Origin: Planctomycetia bacterium
GTDB taxonomy: Bacteria; Planctomycetota; Planctomycetia; Pirellulales; UBA1268
NCBI GenBank assembly: GCA_009919445.1
Contig: RGBY01000062.1
Span: 1-11,454, forward strand
Reading direction: 5' to 3'
DNA length: 11,454 bases
This document shows, piece by piece, positions 1-6,199 of this stretch (the first letter of the stretch is position 1; every line of letters begins with the position of its first letter). The position numbers were made by a program, and so were the translations under genes. The notes under the pieces are model-generated. The model was not told the DNA's origin and made no database searches. It saw nothing but the letters and a program-made list of their open reading frames with translations.

Positions 1-298
1 ATGTGCAGGCAGAACCATTCGAAACCGCTACCAGATCGCGGATTCTGACCATCGCTTCTTCTGCACTGATCCCAGGGAAGGAAATGTTGGCGGTATGCGG
101 AAGGATCTGCCCCTCCTCACCATGAATCTTCGGATTCAACGGAGCGATCGCCTGGAGAAACCTTTTTCGAAAATCGCGACACTTCTTTTCCCGAGGTCCG
201 TGCTCCTTCTCCCCCAATTCTGCGGCCAGACCCAAACCAGCTACCAAAGGAACTGGCAAAGTCCCGGGCCTGAGCCCCTGCTCCTGCCCCCCCCCTCC
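1..298 (-). CDS. Cysteine desulfurase (NifS/IscS-like), C-terminal part only; cut by the window edge and truncated at its 5' side
   Basis: Read on the minus strand from about 298 down to 2, one frame is open for 99 codons and matches the C-terminal half of PLP-dependent cysteine desulfurases. These enzymes take sulfur from cysteine for Fe-S clusters or tRNA thiolation. Visible in order are GGGQEQGLRPGTLPVPLVAG (about 295-236), LPHTANISFPGISAEEAM further on, and the catalytic loop SNGSACT, whose active-site Cys codon is at 7-5. The left edge removes the rest of the C-terminus. On the other side similarity stops at GGGQE, at the C-rich tract. About 230 residues are therefore absent, including the PLP-binding lysine (Lys206 in E. 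coli IscS), and the preserved part cannot work alone. No start codon belongs to it here; the sequence beyond 301 is the TPR gene on the other strand. It could be a pseudogene or an assembly chimera. The family call is firm; the IscS/NifS/DndA subtype is not resolved. Confidence 0.85.
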
Positions 299-1615
299 CC
301 CGCCGAGCGATCTCGCCTGGCGAAGTGCTTCAAGAGCGGGTCGGACAACTTGCGGAAGGAGAATTACGACTATGCCGTAGACCTTTTCGCCAGTTGCGTG
401 GCTGGAGATCCGGCGAGTCCGGTTTATGTGCAGGCCTTCCTGGAAGCACTGACGAAAAAATTTGCTGGCAAAAAGAAGAAAGGCGGCCTTTCCTCGCTGT
501 TTGCTGCCGGCGGCCGAGGCAATCTGAAGCGGCTGGTTGCTGCCGGAGAGATTCGCCAGGCGGTTAAAGCTGGCGTTGAGATTCTCAAGAATAATCCTGA
601 CGATATTGCCTGCATCCTGGGGTTGGCAGATGCGTGTGGGGCGGCTGGGTGTCTGGATGCTCAGGGCTGGTTCCTGCGACGGGCGCTCGATGTCTCTCCC
701 CGAGATGTGTCGGTGAACAAGCATTGCGCGGCCTTCAAGGAACGGCTGGGAGAGTTTGAGCAGGCGGTTGCCTGTTGGCAGCGGATTGCTGACAACAAAA
801 GTGTTAAAGAACTTGCAGAGCGGGAGATTGCTCGCCTCAGTGTTGAAAAAGCCAGGCGGAAGTTAGAAGGCCAAGACAGCAAGCCGCAGCAGGAGGGTGA
901 ACAGGGTTCATCGGTCGAGCGACTTCAGAAGCAGCTCGCAGCTTCACCGACCGACACTGAAGTAGCCTTTGAACTGGCTGATCTGCTCGAGCGTGAGGCA
1001 GGCCCCGAAGAAGCCGAGAAAGTACTTGCCACTGTTCTGGCCGCGACAGGCAATAGCCTCAAGGTGCAGGAACATCTCGAGGACCGCCAGCTACGTTGGG
1101 CCAAGCGGCGCGTGATGATTGCTGAGAAGAATGCAGAGCAGCAGAAAACGCCAGCGGCTCAGGAAACTCTGGCGGAGTTGCAAAAGCGGTTGCTCAAACA
1201 GGAAATTGATATTTATTCCGCCCGCACGGAGCGGTACCCAGAAAATTCAGGCTGGAAATTCGAACTGGCGATGCGACTGAAGGCGGCCAATCGGCCCGCT
1301 GACGCCATTGCCTTTTTTCAAAAGGTTCAGCAGGACACCCGCCGGAAGGGGCTTGTGGCCCTTGAGGTCGGTGAATGCTTTCAGAAAATCAAGCAGTATC
1401 GGCTGGCCTTGCAGAACTATCAGACCGCCGTTGATGAACTCGATGAACGGGAGGTTGAGCTACGGAAACGGGCGCTCTACCGAGCTGGTGTTCTGGCCGC
1501 AGCCATGAAAGATCATGATGCCGCCCATCAGTATCTTTCCACCCTCGCCGGAATCGATTTCAACTATCGAGACGTGGCTGATCGGCTGGAGAAACTGGGG
1601 GCAGAAGCGGGCTGA
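296..1615 (+). CDS. TPR-repeat protein of a planctomycete type, 5' end missing or displaced
   Basis: The reliable coding part begins around SPAERSRLAKCFKSGSDNL (about 296-350) and runs to TGA at 1613-1615, about 439 residues. It contains tetratricopeptide-like helical repeats. One block around 540-800 holds NNPDDIACILGLADACGAAG and later FEQAVACWQRI. A charged, probably coiled-coil linker follows (about 830-1200), then C-terminal TPR-like repeats (AIAFFQKV, LALQNYQTAVDE, HDAAHQYLSTLAG). There is no signal peptide or catalytic motif, so the likely role is a scaffold; the partner is unknown. The frame stays open leftward to ATG codons at 122 and 95 and to the window edge, but that stretch is the exact mirror frame of the desulfurase on the other strand, so those starts are not credible. 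From memory, relatives start only a few to some fifteen codons before the SPxxRxRL segment. The true start is therefore probably lost at the C-rich junction. rpsT lies downstream on the same strand. Confidence 0.75.
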   Translation, partial: SPAERSRLAKCFKSGSDNLRKENYDYAVDLFASCVAGDPASPVYVQAFLEALTKKFAGKKKKGGLSSLFAAGGRGNLKRLVAAGEIRQAVKAGVEILKNNPDDIACILGLADACGAAGCLDAQGWFLRRALDVSPRDVSVNKHCAAFKERLGEFEQAVACWQRIADNKSVKELAEREIARLSVEKARRKLEGQDSKPQQEGEQGSSVERLQKQLAASPTDTEVAFELADLLEREAGPEEAEKVLATVLAATGNSLKVQEHLEDRQLRWAKRRVMIAEKNAEQQKTPAAQETLAELQKRLLKQEIDIYSARTERYPENSGWKFELAMRLKAANRPADAIAFFQKVQQDTRRKGLVALEVGECFQKIKQYRLALQNYQTAVDELDEREVELRKRALYRAGVLAAAMKDHDAAHQYLSTLAGIDFNYRDVADRLEKLGAEAG

Positions 1616-1640
1616 GTGAGAGACGGCCTGGGGGTTGATG

Positions 1641-1664
1641 GGCCAAAAAAACGATTTTTTGGCC
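1641..1664 (+). terminator. Perfect hairpin after the TPR gene, possible terminator
   Basis: GGCCAAAAAA, loop ACGA, TTTTTTGGCC: a 10-bp perfect stem with a 4-nt loop, 25 nt after the TPR stop codon. The T run is inside the stem instead of following it, so this is not a textbook intrinsic terminator. It is symmetrical and could act on either strand or bind a protein. Confidence 0.4.
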
Positions 1665-1715
1665 GGGTGCCGCCATAGGGCAAAGCGGCTTTTCTGGCGG
1701 ACTCGCCGGGGGCGG

Positions 1716-1745
1716 CTGGCAGGAATTGGCGAAGTAGGGTATGGT
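1716..1745 (+). promoter_or_regulatory. Possible promoter for rpsT
   Basis: CTGGCA (1716-1721) and TATGGT (1740-1745) are each 4/6 matches to sigma-70 boxes, separated by 18 nt. Transcription would start near 1752 and give a leader of about 115 nt that carries the 1766-1787 hairpin. The boxes are weak matches. Confidence 0.25.
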
Positions 1746-1765
1746 TCAAGGCTCGCCGGGAGTCG

Positions 1766-1787
1766 CAAGACTGCTGCTGCGGTCTTG
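1766..1787 (+). promoter_or_regulatory. Stable hairpin in the rpsT leader
   Basis: CAAGACTGC (1766-1774), loop TGCT, GCGGTCTTG (1779-1787) can form a 9-bp stem with one G-U pair and a tetraloop. It lies 79 nt before the S20 start codon in a non-coding interval. Ribosomal protein genes often carry autoregulatory leaders, so a control role is possible, but I do not recognise this as a known leader family. Confidence 0.35.
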
Positions 1788-1866
1788 GAATGAGCCCGTC
1801 CAGATTCAGCCCGGCAGTGTTTCAGTTTGTTGGTCAGCCCAAAAGTTAAAGCAGGAACTGATTGCC

Positions 1867-2133
1867 ATGCCCCATTCGGCAAGTGCTAAAAAACGACTTC
1901 GTCAGAGTATCGTCAGCCGCGATCGGAATCGGGCGATTAAGTCCGAAATCAAGACATCCGTCCGGAAGGTGCTCGATGCCCTGTCCAAGAAGGATGTCCC
2001 GGCTGCCAAGGAACACTTTCGAACCGTTGCCAGGAAGGCTGATCAGGCGGCCTCCGCGAAGACGATTCATCGAAACAAAGCTGCTCGCATCAAGTCGCGG
2101 CTGTCGGCTCGGATTCTCAAGGCTGCCGGTTGA
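1867..2133 (+). CDS. rpsT: 30S ribosomal protein S20
   Basis: This encodes an 88-residue basic protein that binds 16S rRNA early in assembly of the small subunit. It begins MPHSASAKKRLRQSIVSRDR and continues with the NRAIKSEIKTSVRKVLDAL and KTIHRNKAARIKSRLSARI segments typical of bacterial S20, which is usually about 87 residues. The start is ATG 1867 because homologues begin there and AGGA (1853-1856) lies 10 nt upstream. The same frame is open back to 1741, but that extension has no S20-like sequence. The gene follows the TPR gene after a 251-nt gap that holds a hairpin at 1641-1664, a weak promoter and a second hairpin at 1766-1787. It is convergent with the PyrK-like gene, 36 nt away, and no clear terminator is visible between them. 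Confidence 0.97.
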   Translation: MPHSASAKKRLRQSIVSRDRNRAIKSEIKTSVRKVLDALSKKDVPAAKEHFRTVARKADQAASAKTIHRNKAARIKSRLSARILKAAG

Positions 2134-2169
2134 GCCAGTCCGAATCACGCCCAGGCCAGCTGATTAAGC

Positions 2170-3096
2170 CTAAGCCATAGCCTCCCAGTCGATCGCCGTG
2201 CCATCGAAGACTGGTCCCTCGATGCAGGTGCGACGGTAATCCCAGCTCCCCTGCTTGTCGATGACGGGGGCGACGCAGCTGAAGCAGATGCCGATCCCGC
2301 AGGCCATCGGTGTCTCGAGTGAGACCTGGCAGGTGAGGCCTCGCGTGGTTGCCCAGCGTGACACGGCGGCCATCATCTTTTCGGGGCCGCAGCAGGCGAT
2401 GGTGGTTGTTTCCTCTTCCCTGCGGGCCAGGTTCCCATCTGCTTCCAGACGATCGAGCAGATCGATGACGGTGCCTTGTGTCCCGAGTGAGCCGTCAAGA
2501 GTTGCCAGATGAACATCGAGTCCGGCTGCGCGGAAGTCTTCAACGTGGCCGAATAGTCCACCGTGTCGGGCACCCCAGCAGAATGTCACCCGGCTGGTGG
2601 GAGAATGGGCGAGGAGGTCACGGCCCAGCATCAGGAGAGCCGTCTGGCCGATGCCGCCGGCGACGAGTACGAGGTGATCTGTAACTGGCCGCTGGAAGCC
2701 ATTGCCCAGCGGTCCCCAAAGGCTGATTGCGTCACCTGGTCGTAGGGCAGTTGCGGACGTGGTGAACTTCCCGGCGACGGCATAGACAAAATCAGCGTAG
2801 CGGCGGTCGGTGGGGGCTGGTTGTGAACCGGCGGCAGCTGGAGGACGCCAGCTGGTCGGGTCGGCCAGATCGGCGAAAACATCGTAGACGGCCAGCGGCC
2901 GGGCGAGCAGTGGATCCTGACGGTTGGGAATCCGCAGCATGGCAAACTGCCCAGGGCGGGCGGCTGTCGCAATCGCCGGGCAATCGACTCGCAGTCGCCA
3001 GGTTGCCTCAGCGATCGGTTCATGGGCAACGATGGTTGCCTGCTGAAAACCGGCAGATTGACAGAGGCTCACTTGTGATGAATCTGGCGTTGGCAT
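2170..3096 (-). CDS. pyrK: PyrK-like dihydroorotate dehydrogenase electron-transfer subunit (FAD, NAD and 2Fe-2S binding)
   Basis: This 308-residue protein belongs to the ferredoxin-NADP reductase superfamily and resembles PyrK, which passes electrons from dihydroorotate dehydrogenase (PyrD) to NAD+ in pyrimidine synthesis. In order it shows an N-terminal beta-barrel, the flavin motif ARPLAVYD (65-72), GPLGNGF (128-134), the nucleotide motif VAGGIGQTAL (145-154), CGPEKMM (236-242) and a C-terminal cluster with Cys266, 271, 274 and 291 (ACGIGICFSC, then TCIEGPVF), the PyrK 2Fe-2S pattern. It is longer than typical PyrK (about 250-260 residues), partly through a Pro/Ala-rich insertion at about 75-100. 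ATG 3096 is used, but no clear ribosome binding site precedes it. It starts 62 nt after the pseudouridine synthase gene on the same strand and is probably co-transcribed. No pyrD is in the window, so a related reductase role cannot be excluded. Confidence 0.85.
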   Translation of the reverse strand: MPTPDSSQVSLCQSAGFQQATIVAHEPIAEATWRLRVDCPAIATAARPGQFAMLRIPNRQDPLLARPLAVYDVFADLADPTSWRPPAAAGSQPAPTDRRYADFVYAVAGKFTTSATALRPGDAISLWGPLGNGFQRPVTDHLVLVAGGIGQTALLMLGRDLLAHSPTSRVTFCWGARHGGLFGHVEDFRAAGLDVHLATLDGSLGTQGTVIDLLDRLEADGNLARREEETTTIACCGPEKMMAAVSRWATTRGLTCQVSLETPMACGIGICFSCVAPVIDKQGSWDYRRTCIEGPVFDGTAIDWEAMA

Positions 3097-3158
3097 GGTG
3101 GTTGGCGTTGGCGTGGGTTCACCGCGATGGGCAGGCGGCGGTCAGGGGGGCTTGAGGT

Positions 3159-4259
3159 TCAGTCAGCCGGCGGTTTTCGAGGTCCTTTTCGCCACGAGGA
3201 TGCTTTTCCGGGGCGGCGTGGGCGACCGGGGCCAGGTCCAGCTGGCCGTTCAACGGGCCTGCCCCGACTGCTCGTGGCTGGACGTCCTAGCGGACGCCTT
3301 CCAGCACGAGGGCCTTGGGCTCGACCACGCGGCGGTCGTGGTGGCGGGAGTTTGCCGACCGCATCAATTGCGGAGCGGCGGAGTTTTTCGATCTCGTCCC
3401 AGCTCAGTCGTCGCCACTGGCCGGGGAGAAGGTTTCCGAGAGTCAGGTCTCCGACAGCAATTCTTTTGAGTTGTTGCACCTTGTGGCCGAGAGCAGCGAG
3501 CATCCGACGGATTTCACGGTTCCGCCCCTCGTCGAGAACCATTTCCAGGACGGTACTCTGTTTGTGCTGCGAGCGGACGGTGACTCGTTTGGCATGGACT
3601 GTTGCTTCTGACAAGGCGACCCCCTGCCGGAGGCTCTCGATGGTTTCTGGTGTAGGGACACCGGCAACCTGGACGAGGTAGCGCTTTTCAACACCATATC
3701 GCGGGTGGGTCAGCAGGTTGCCCAACTCACCGTCATTGGTGACGAGGATCAGCCCTTCGCTCGTGCGGTCAAGCCGGCCAATCGGAAAGAGTCGGCGGTC
3801 GGTTGGAACTAAATCGACAACCCGGGGGCGACCGGATGGATCGTAATTGGTTGTGACAACACCCACCGGCTTGTTCAGCAGGTAGACCACACGACTTGGG
3901 CTAGGAAGCCGCTCACCATCAACACGAATCTGCTGGTTGAGCGGGTCAACACGGGTACCCAGCACAGTCACGACCTCGCGGTCAACCTCGACACGACCAG
4001 TTGTGATTAATTCTTCGCAGGCACGGCGGCTCCCGATGCCAGCGGCGGCAAGTACCTTCTGGAGGCGCTCCAGGCCGTCATCTGGCAGGGCTGGCAACGC
4101 AGCTGGTGAACCTGGCCGACGGGGGCGGTTGCTCGCTGGTGGGCGGGATGAACTCCGCGGCAAACGTTTTGGGGGAGCGGCTTTGGCGGGCCGCCGTGGG
4201 CGGCGTGAGGGAGCGGGCACGGGCGGAAATTCCGGAGGGGCAAGAAGCGTCTCTCCCAA
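3159..4259 (-). CDS. rluB: rRNA pseudouridine synthase, RluB/RsuA family
   Basis: It isomerises a uridine in ribosomal RNA to pseudouridine; E. coli RluB acts on 23S U2605. Numbered from TTG 4259 (366 residues) it has an S4 RNA-binding domain (about 64-105, LQKVLAAAGIGSRRACEELI), LLNKPVGVVTT (127-137), the catalytic motif GRLDRTSEGLILVTNDGEL with Asp164, and EGRNREIRRML (244-254). Residues 1-60 and 300-366 are Arg/Pro-rich low-complexity tails absent from E. coli RluB; they may help bind RNA. The start is uncertain: TTG 4259 has no ribosome binding site, while GTG 4220 has GGA about 10 nt upstream and would remove 13 residues. No ATG lies in frame before the S4 domain. The gene sits 46 nt after the small lipoprotein gene and 62 nt before the PyrK-like gene, all on one strand. 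The exact target (RluB, RluE, RluF or RsuA type) is not proven from sequence alone. Confidence 0.88.
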   Translation of the reverse strand: MGETLLAPPEFPPVPAPSRRPRRPAKAAPPKRLPRSSSRPPASNRPRRPGSPAALPALPDDGLERLQKVLAAAGIGSRRACEELITTGRVEVDREVVTVLGTRVDPLNQQIRVDGERLPSPSRVVYLLNKPVGVVTTNYDPSGRPRVVDLVPTDRRLFPIGRLDRTSEGLILVTNDGELGNLLTHPRYGVEKRYLVQVAGVPTPETIESLRQGVALSEATVHAKRVTVRSQHKQSTVLEMVLDEGRNREIRRMLAALGHKVQQLKRIAVGDLTLGNLLPGQWRRLSWDEIEKLRRSAIDAVGKLPPPRPPRGRAQGPRAGRRPLGRPATSSRGRPVERPAGPGPGRPRRPGKASSWRKGPRKPPAD

Positions 4260-4305
4260 GAATACCGTATGAACGGTGGCTCGGAGACGGTTTCTTGGAG
4301 GCCAC

Positions 4306-4563
4306 TCACCGCATAGGAGCCCACCAGCGTGAGCGATTCACCTCAGGGACGGGGTCGGCAAAGTCCCGTGGGCGGGCCCCATCCATGATCGACAACCGGA
4401 GCGCGGCCGGTGCGATATCGTCTTGCAGGTAGGGATCAAACCGAACCGCCCGCCGCTGCTGCTTGGCCACAGGGCCCGGCTCTGCCCAATCTGGTCGGCC
4501 GAGTGAGGCACAGCCCGGCAGGCCCAGGCAGGCTGCGAGGAGAACAAGCCGAGTGGCGAACAT
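4306..4563 (-). CDS. Small conserved planctomycete-type lipoprotein, function unknown
   Basis: This is an 85-residue protein with a short signal peptide (MFATRLVLLAACLG) ending in the lipobox LPGC, Cys18. After processing it would be a lipid-anchored protein of 68 residues with Ala at +2, compatible with transport to an outer membrane. The mature part contains GRPDWAEPGP, QQRRAVRFDPY, GARPRDFADPVPE and RSRWW. I remember very similar short proteins with these Arg/Pro/Trp motifs in planctomycetes and no assigned function. The start ATG 4563 has GGAA about 9 nt upstream. The gene lies 281 nt after manA and 46 nt before the pseudouridine synthase gene on the same strand. No enzymatic residues are evident, so a structural or envelope role is the most that can be suggested. 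Confidence 0.8.
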   Translation of the reverse strand: MFATRLVLLAACLGLPGCASLGRPDWAEPGPVAKQQRRAVRFDPYLQDDIAPAALRLSIMDGARPRDFADPVPEVNRSRWWAPMR

Positions 4564-4591
4564 GGCAGTGGTTCCGTCAGCATGAAATGCG

Positions 4592-4619
4592 GGAGCCTGC
4601 GGCTCTCGCTGGGCGAGAG
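4592..4619 (-). repeat. Two overlapping hairpins in the manA-lipoprotein gap
   Basis: The 281-nt gap 4564-4844 has no credible gene. It contains CTCTCGC (4603-4609), loop TGG, GCGAGAG (4613-4619). This competes with GAGCC/GGCTC around 4594-4606, so only one can form at a time. A third weak stem, CCCGCCC/GGGTGGG with one imperfect pair and loop TAA, is at 4768-4784. None is followed by a U tract in the direction of transcription. They could be processing or attenuation elements or chance. Confidence 0.3.
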
Positions 4620-4844
4620 TCTAGAAAGGGTTCCGGTCCCGGACCAATGCCGAAATTCAGCCATTTTTCTGTGGCATTCGTGCTGGACTCGCCGCACTTC
4701 GGTCCGCGGGCCGCTCGGTGGAACCGTCTAAAAACCGCCCGAGATCCCTGTGGGGCTGCGACAACTCCCCGCCCTAAGGGTGGGAAGCTGGTGGCGTGGG
4801 AAAGAGAGCGGAAAGAGAACTTGATTCCGGTCGGCTGGCACCGG

Positions 4845-5822
4845 TCAGGCTTGGGGCACACCGACCCGCAGCAGGCGGGGGCTGCCTTCGGCTGTCGCCT
4901 GACACCGGAGATCTTGCGGTTCGAGGCTAGCTGGAAGCAGCAGGCAGTCACCCCTGTGCAGCGGTGGCAGGCTCCACTGGTCGGGCAGTCGGACTTCACC
5001 CGAGAGCACCGCCAGGAATTCACAGCCCTGTCCGGCGGCCTGCCAGGTGGCGGAGGGCATGACCTCGTCAAAGGTAAAGAACTCGCAGTCGACCATCCGG
5101 GAGACGGCCGGGTCGGCGGTCGCCTGCTTTGCCGAGGGGGCCACGGGACCATGGCAGGCTGTTGCTGCCAGACCTTCTTCCAGATGGAGTGGCCGGGGGT
5201 TGCCATCAGCACCAACTCGATTCCAGTCGAAGAGCCGAAAAGTAACGTCGCTCGACTGCTGGATTTCAGCCACCACCAACCCAGCACCGATGGCATGAAC
5301 CGTGCCGGCGGGGATGAAAATGCAGTCACCGGTACGAGGCTCAATCGTGTGGAGCACATCCTCACAGCGACCGGCGGCAATGGCTGCGGCTAGGTCGTCT
5401 CGGCTGACCTCGGGCTTCAGGCCGGCGTAAATCTGGCTGCCAGGTTCTGCCTCAACGACGTACCAGGCCTCGGTCTTGCCCCGGTCAGGTGGAGTTCGAC
5501 GGGCTGCAGCGGCATCATCGGGGTGGACCTGTACCGAGAGCACCTTGTGGGCGTCAAGAAATTTGAACAGGAGTGGGAATGGGCCATCGCTGCTACCGGG
5601 GCCAAGGAGTGCCTCGCGGTGTTCGCCGACGAGTCCACCGAGCGTGTGGCCGGTGAGGGGGCCAGCCCGAACCACGCTTTGATCCTCCTGCCGATCGACC
5701 AGTTCCCAAGACTCGGCGTACGGCCCTGCGGCTTCCAGATGGCGGCCGAGCAGGCTGGCAAACCGTCGTCCTCCCCAGAGGTACTGGCGGTAAAGCGGCG
5801 CAAAGACAAGGGGAGGAAGCAT
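4845..5822 (-). CDS. manA: Mannose-6-phosphate isomerase, type I (short form)
   Basis: This enzyme interconverts mannose 6-phosphate and fructose 6-phosphate with a zinc ion and feeds mannose into glycolysis or GDP-mannose synthesis. From ATG 5822 the protein has 325 residues, the size of the short cupin-type ManA. It begins MLPPLVFAPLYRQYLWGGRR, as family members do. Predicted zinc ligands are Gln98 and His100 (SVQVHPDD), Glu118 (KTEAWYV) and His176 (IPAGTVHAIG). The motifs AEIQQSSDVTFRLFDW and LHLEEGL follow, and then a small C-terminal beta domain. An upstream in-frame ATG at 5876 would add 18 residues (RPVRDRFSRRF...) not typical of the family, so 5822 is preferred; neither has a strong ribosome binding site. 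A small membrane-protein gene lies 75 nt upstream on the same strand, and the lipoprotein gene follows after 281 nt. Confidence 0.92.
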   Translation of the reverse strand: MLPPLVFAPLYRQYLWGGRRFASLLGRHLEAAGPYAESWELVDRQEDQSVVRAGPLTGHTLGGLVGEHREALLGPGSSDGPFPLLFKFLDAHKVLSVQVHPDDAAAARRTPPDRGKTEAWYVVEAEPGSQIYAGLKPEVSRDDLAAAIAAGRCEDVLHTIEPRTGDCIFIPAGTVHAIGAGLVVAEIQQSSDVTFRLFDWNRVGADGNPRPLHLEEGLAATACHGPVAPSAKQATADPAVSRMVDCEFFTFDEVMPSATWQAAGQGCEFLAVLSGEVRLPDQWSLPPLHRGDCLLLPASLEPQDLRCQATAEGSPRLLRVGVPQA

Positions 5823-5897
5823 GAGTGTCTCGTAGGGAAAGCGTCGGGAGAAACGATCACGAACCGGTCGCAGCATCGGGTGTCGGTCGCATCAACG

Positions 5898-6068
5898 TCA
5901 AGACACGCTGTAGCCTTCGACGATGCGGCCGATCCAGAACAGGCAGACCGCTGCCAGCAGCAGCATAAGCATCTGGCCCAAAGAGATGGCGTGATTGAGT
6001 TCGAGAAGGATTGCCAGGGCTGGAATCACCAAGCCGAGTCGTTGGCCGAGGCGGCCGAAAAATCGCAT
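5898..6068 (-). CDS. Small hydrophobic membrane protein, 56 residues, function unknown
   Basis: This short frame from ATG 6068 to TGA 5898 begins MRFFGRLGQRLGLVIPALAI and ends FWIGRIVEGYSVS. An N-terminal basic segment (Arg2, 6, 10) precedes two hydrophobic stretches, about residues 11-22 and 30-48, separated by ELNHAIS. This fits a two-helix inner-membrane protein. I remember very similar proteins (IP.LAI.L.L..AISLGQML, then IGRI.EGYS) as uncharacterised small proteins in planctomycetes. The ribosome binding site is weak (AAGCAGG, about 6 nt before ATG). It is the first gene of the minus-strand run and lies 75 nt upstream of manA. A longer frame over the same DNA (6174-5857) is Arg/Pro-rich and shows no protein-like pattern, so this one is preferred. 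No motif points to a function. Confidence 0.75.
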   Translation of the reverse strand: MRFFGRLGQRLGLVIPALAILLELNHAISLGQMLMLLLAAVCLFWIGRIVEGYSVS

Positions 6069-6138
6069 GGAAGGCCTGCTTGCCGAGGGGAATCGTGTAG
6101 CGGTGAGTGTAGTACAGAGGCGGCATGTCAGAAAACGT

Positions 6139-6194
6139 CCCCGCGTGGCGTGGCTGCTCAGCGTGCGGGGGCACTGGTTAGGGCGTGGCTGCTC
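6139..6194. repeat. 13-nt direct repeats between the divergent genes
   Basis: GGCGTGGCTGCTC occurs exactly at 6147-6159 and 6182-6194, 35 nt apart. The first copy lies inside an inverted repeat, CCCCGC (6139-6144) and GCGGGG (6165-6170). The pair lies in the 224-nt gap between the small membrane-protein gene and tpx, just upstream of the predicted tpx promoter, a position suited to a regulator site. It is non-coding on both strands as far as I can see. Confidence 0.5.
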
Positions 6195-6199
6195 GGGGG

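Noticed and set aside
84..125. A 13-codon upstream ORF with a good ribosome-binding site (AGGGAAGGA), overlapping ATG 122 by ATGA, like a leader peptide
   Set aside because: The region is coding for cysteine desulfurase on the other strand, so the match to a ribosome-binding site is accidental.
1741..1866. In-frame N-terminal extension of rpsT from ATG 1741
   Set aside because: It has no S20-like sequence; the internal ATG 1867 matches family length and has its own ribosome-binding site.
4410..5393. Plus-strand 327-residue frame (and its minus counterpart 4577-5380)
   Set aside because: Both are shadows of manA and the following gap; the manA zinc motifs fix the true frame.
5857..6174. Minus-strand 105-residue frame with ATG 6174
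   Set aside because: It is Arg/Pro/Thr-rich without pattern and overlaps manA's preferred start; the 56-residue hydrophobic frame is far more protein-like.
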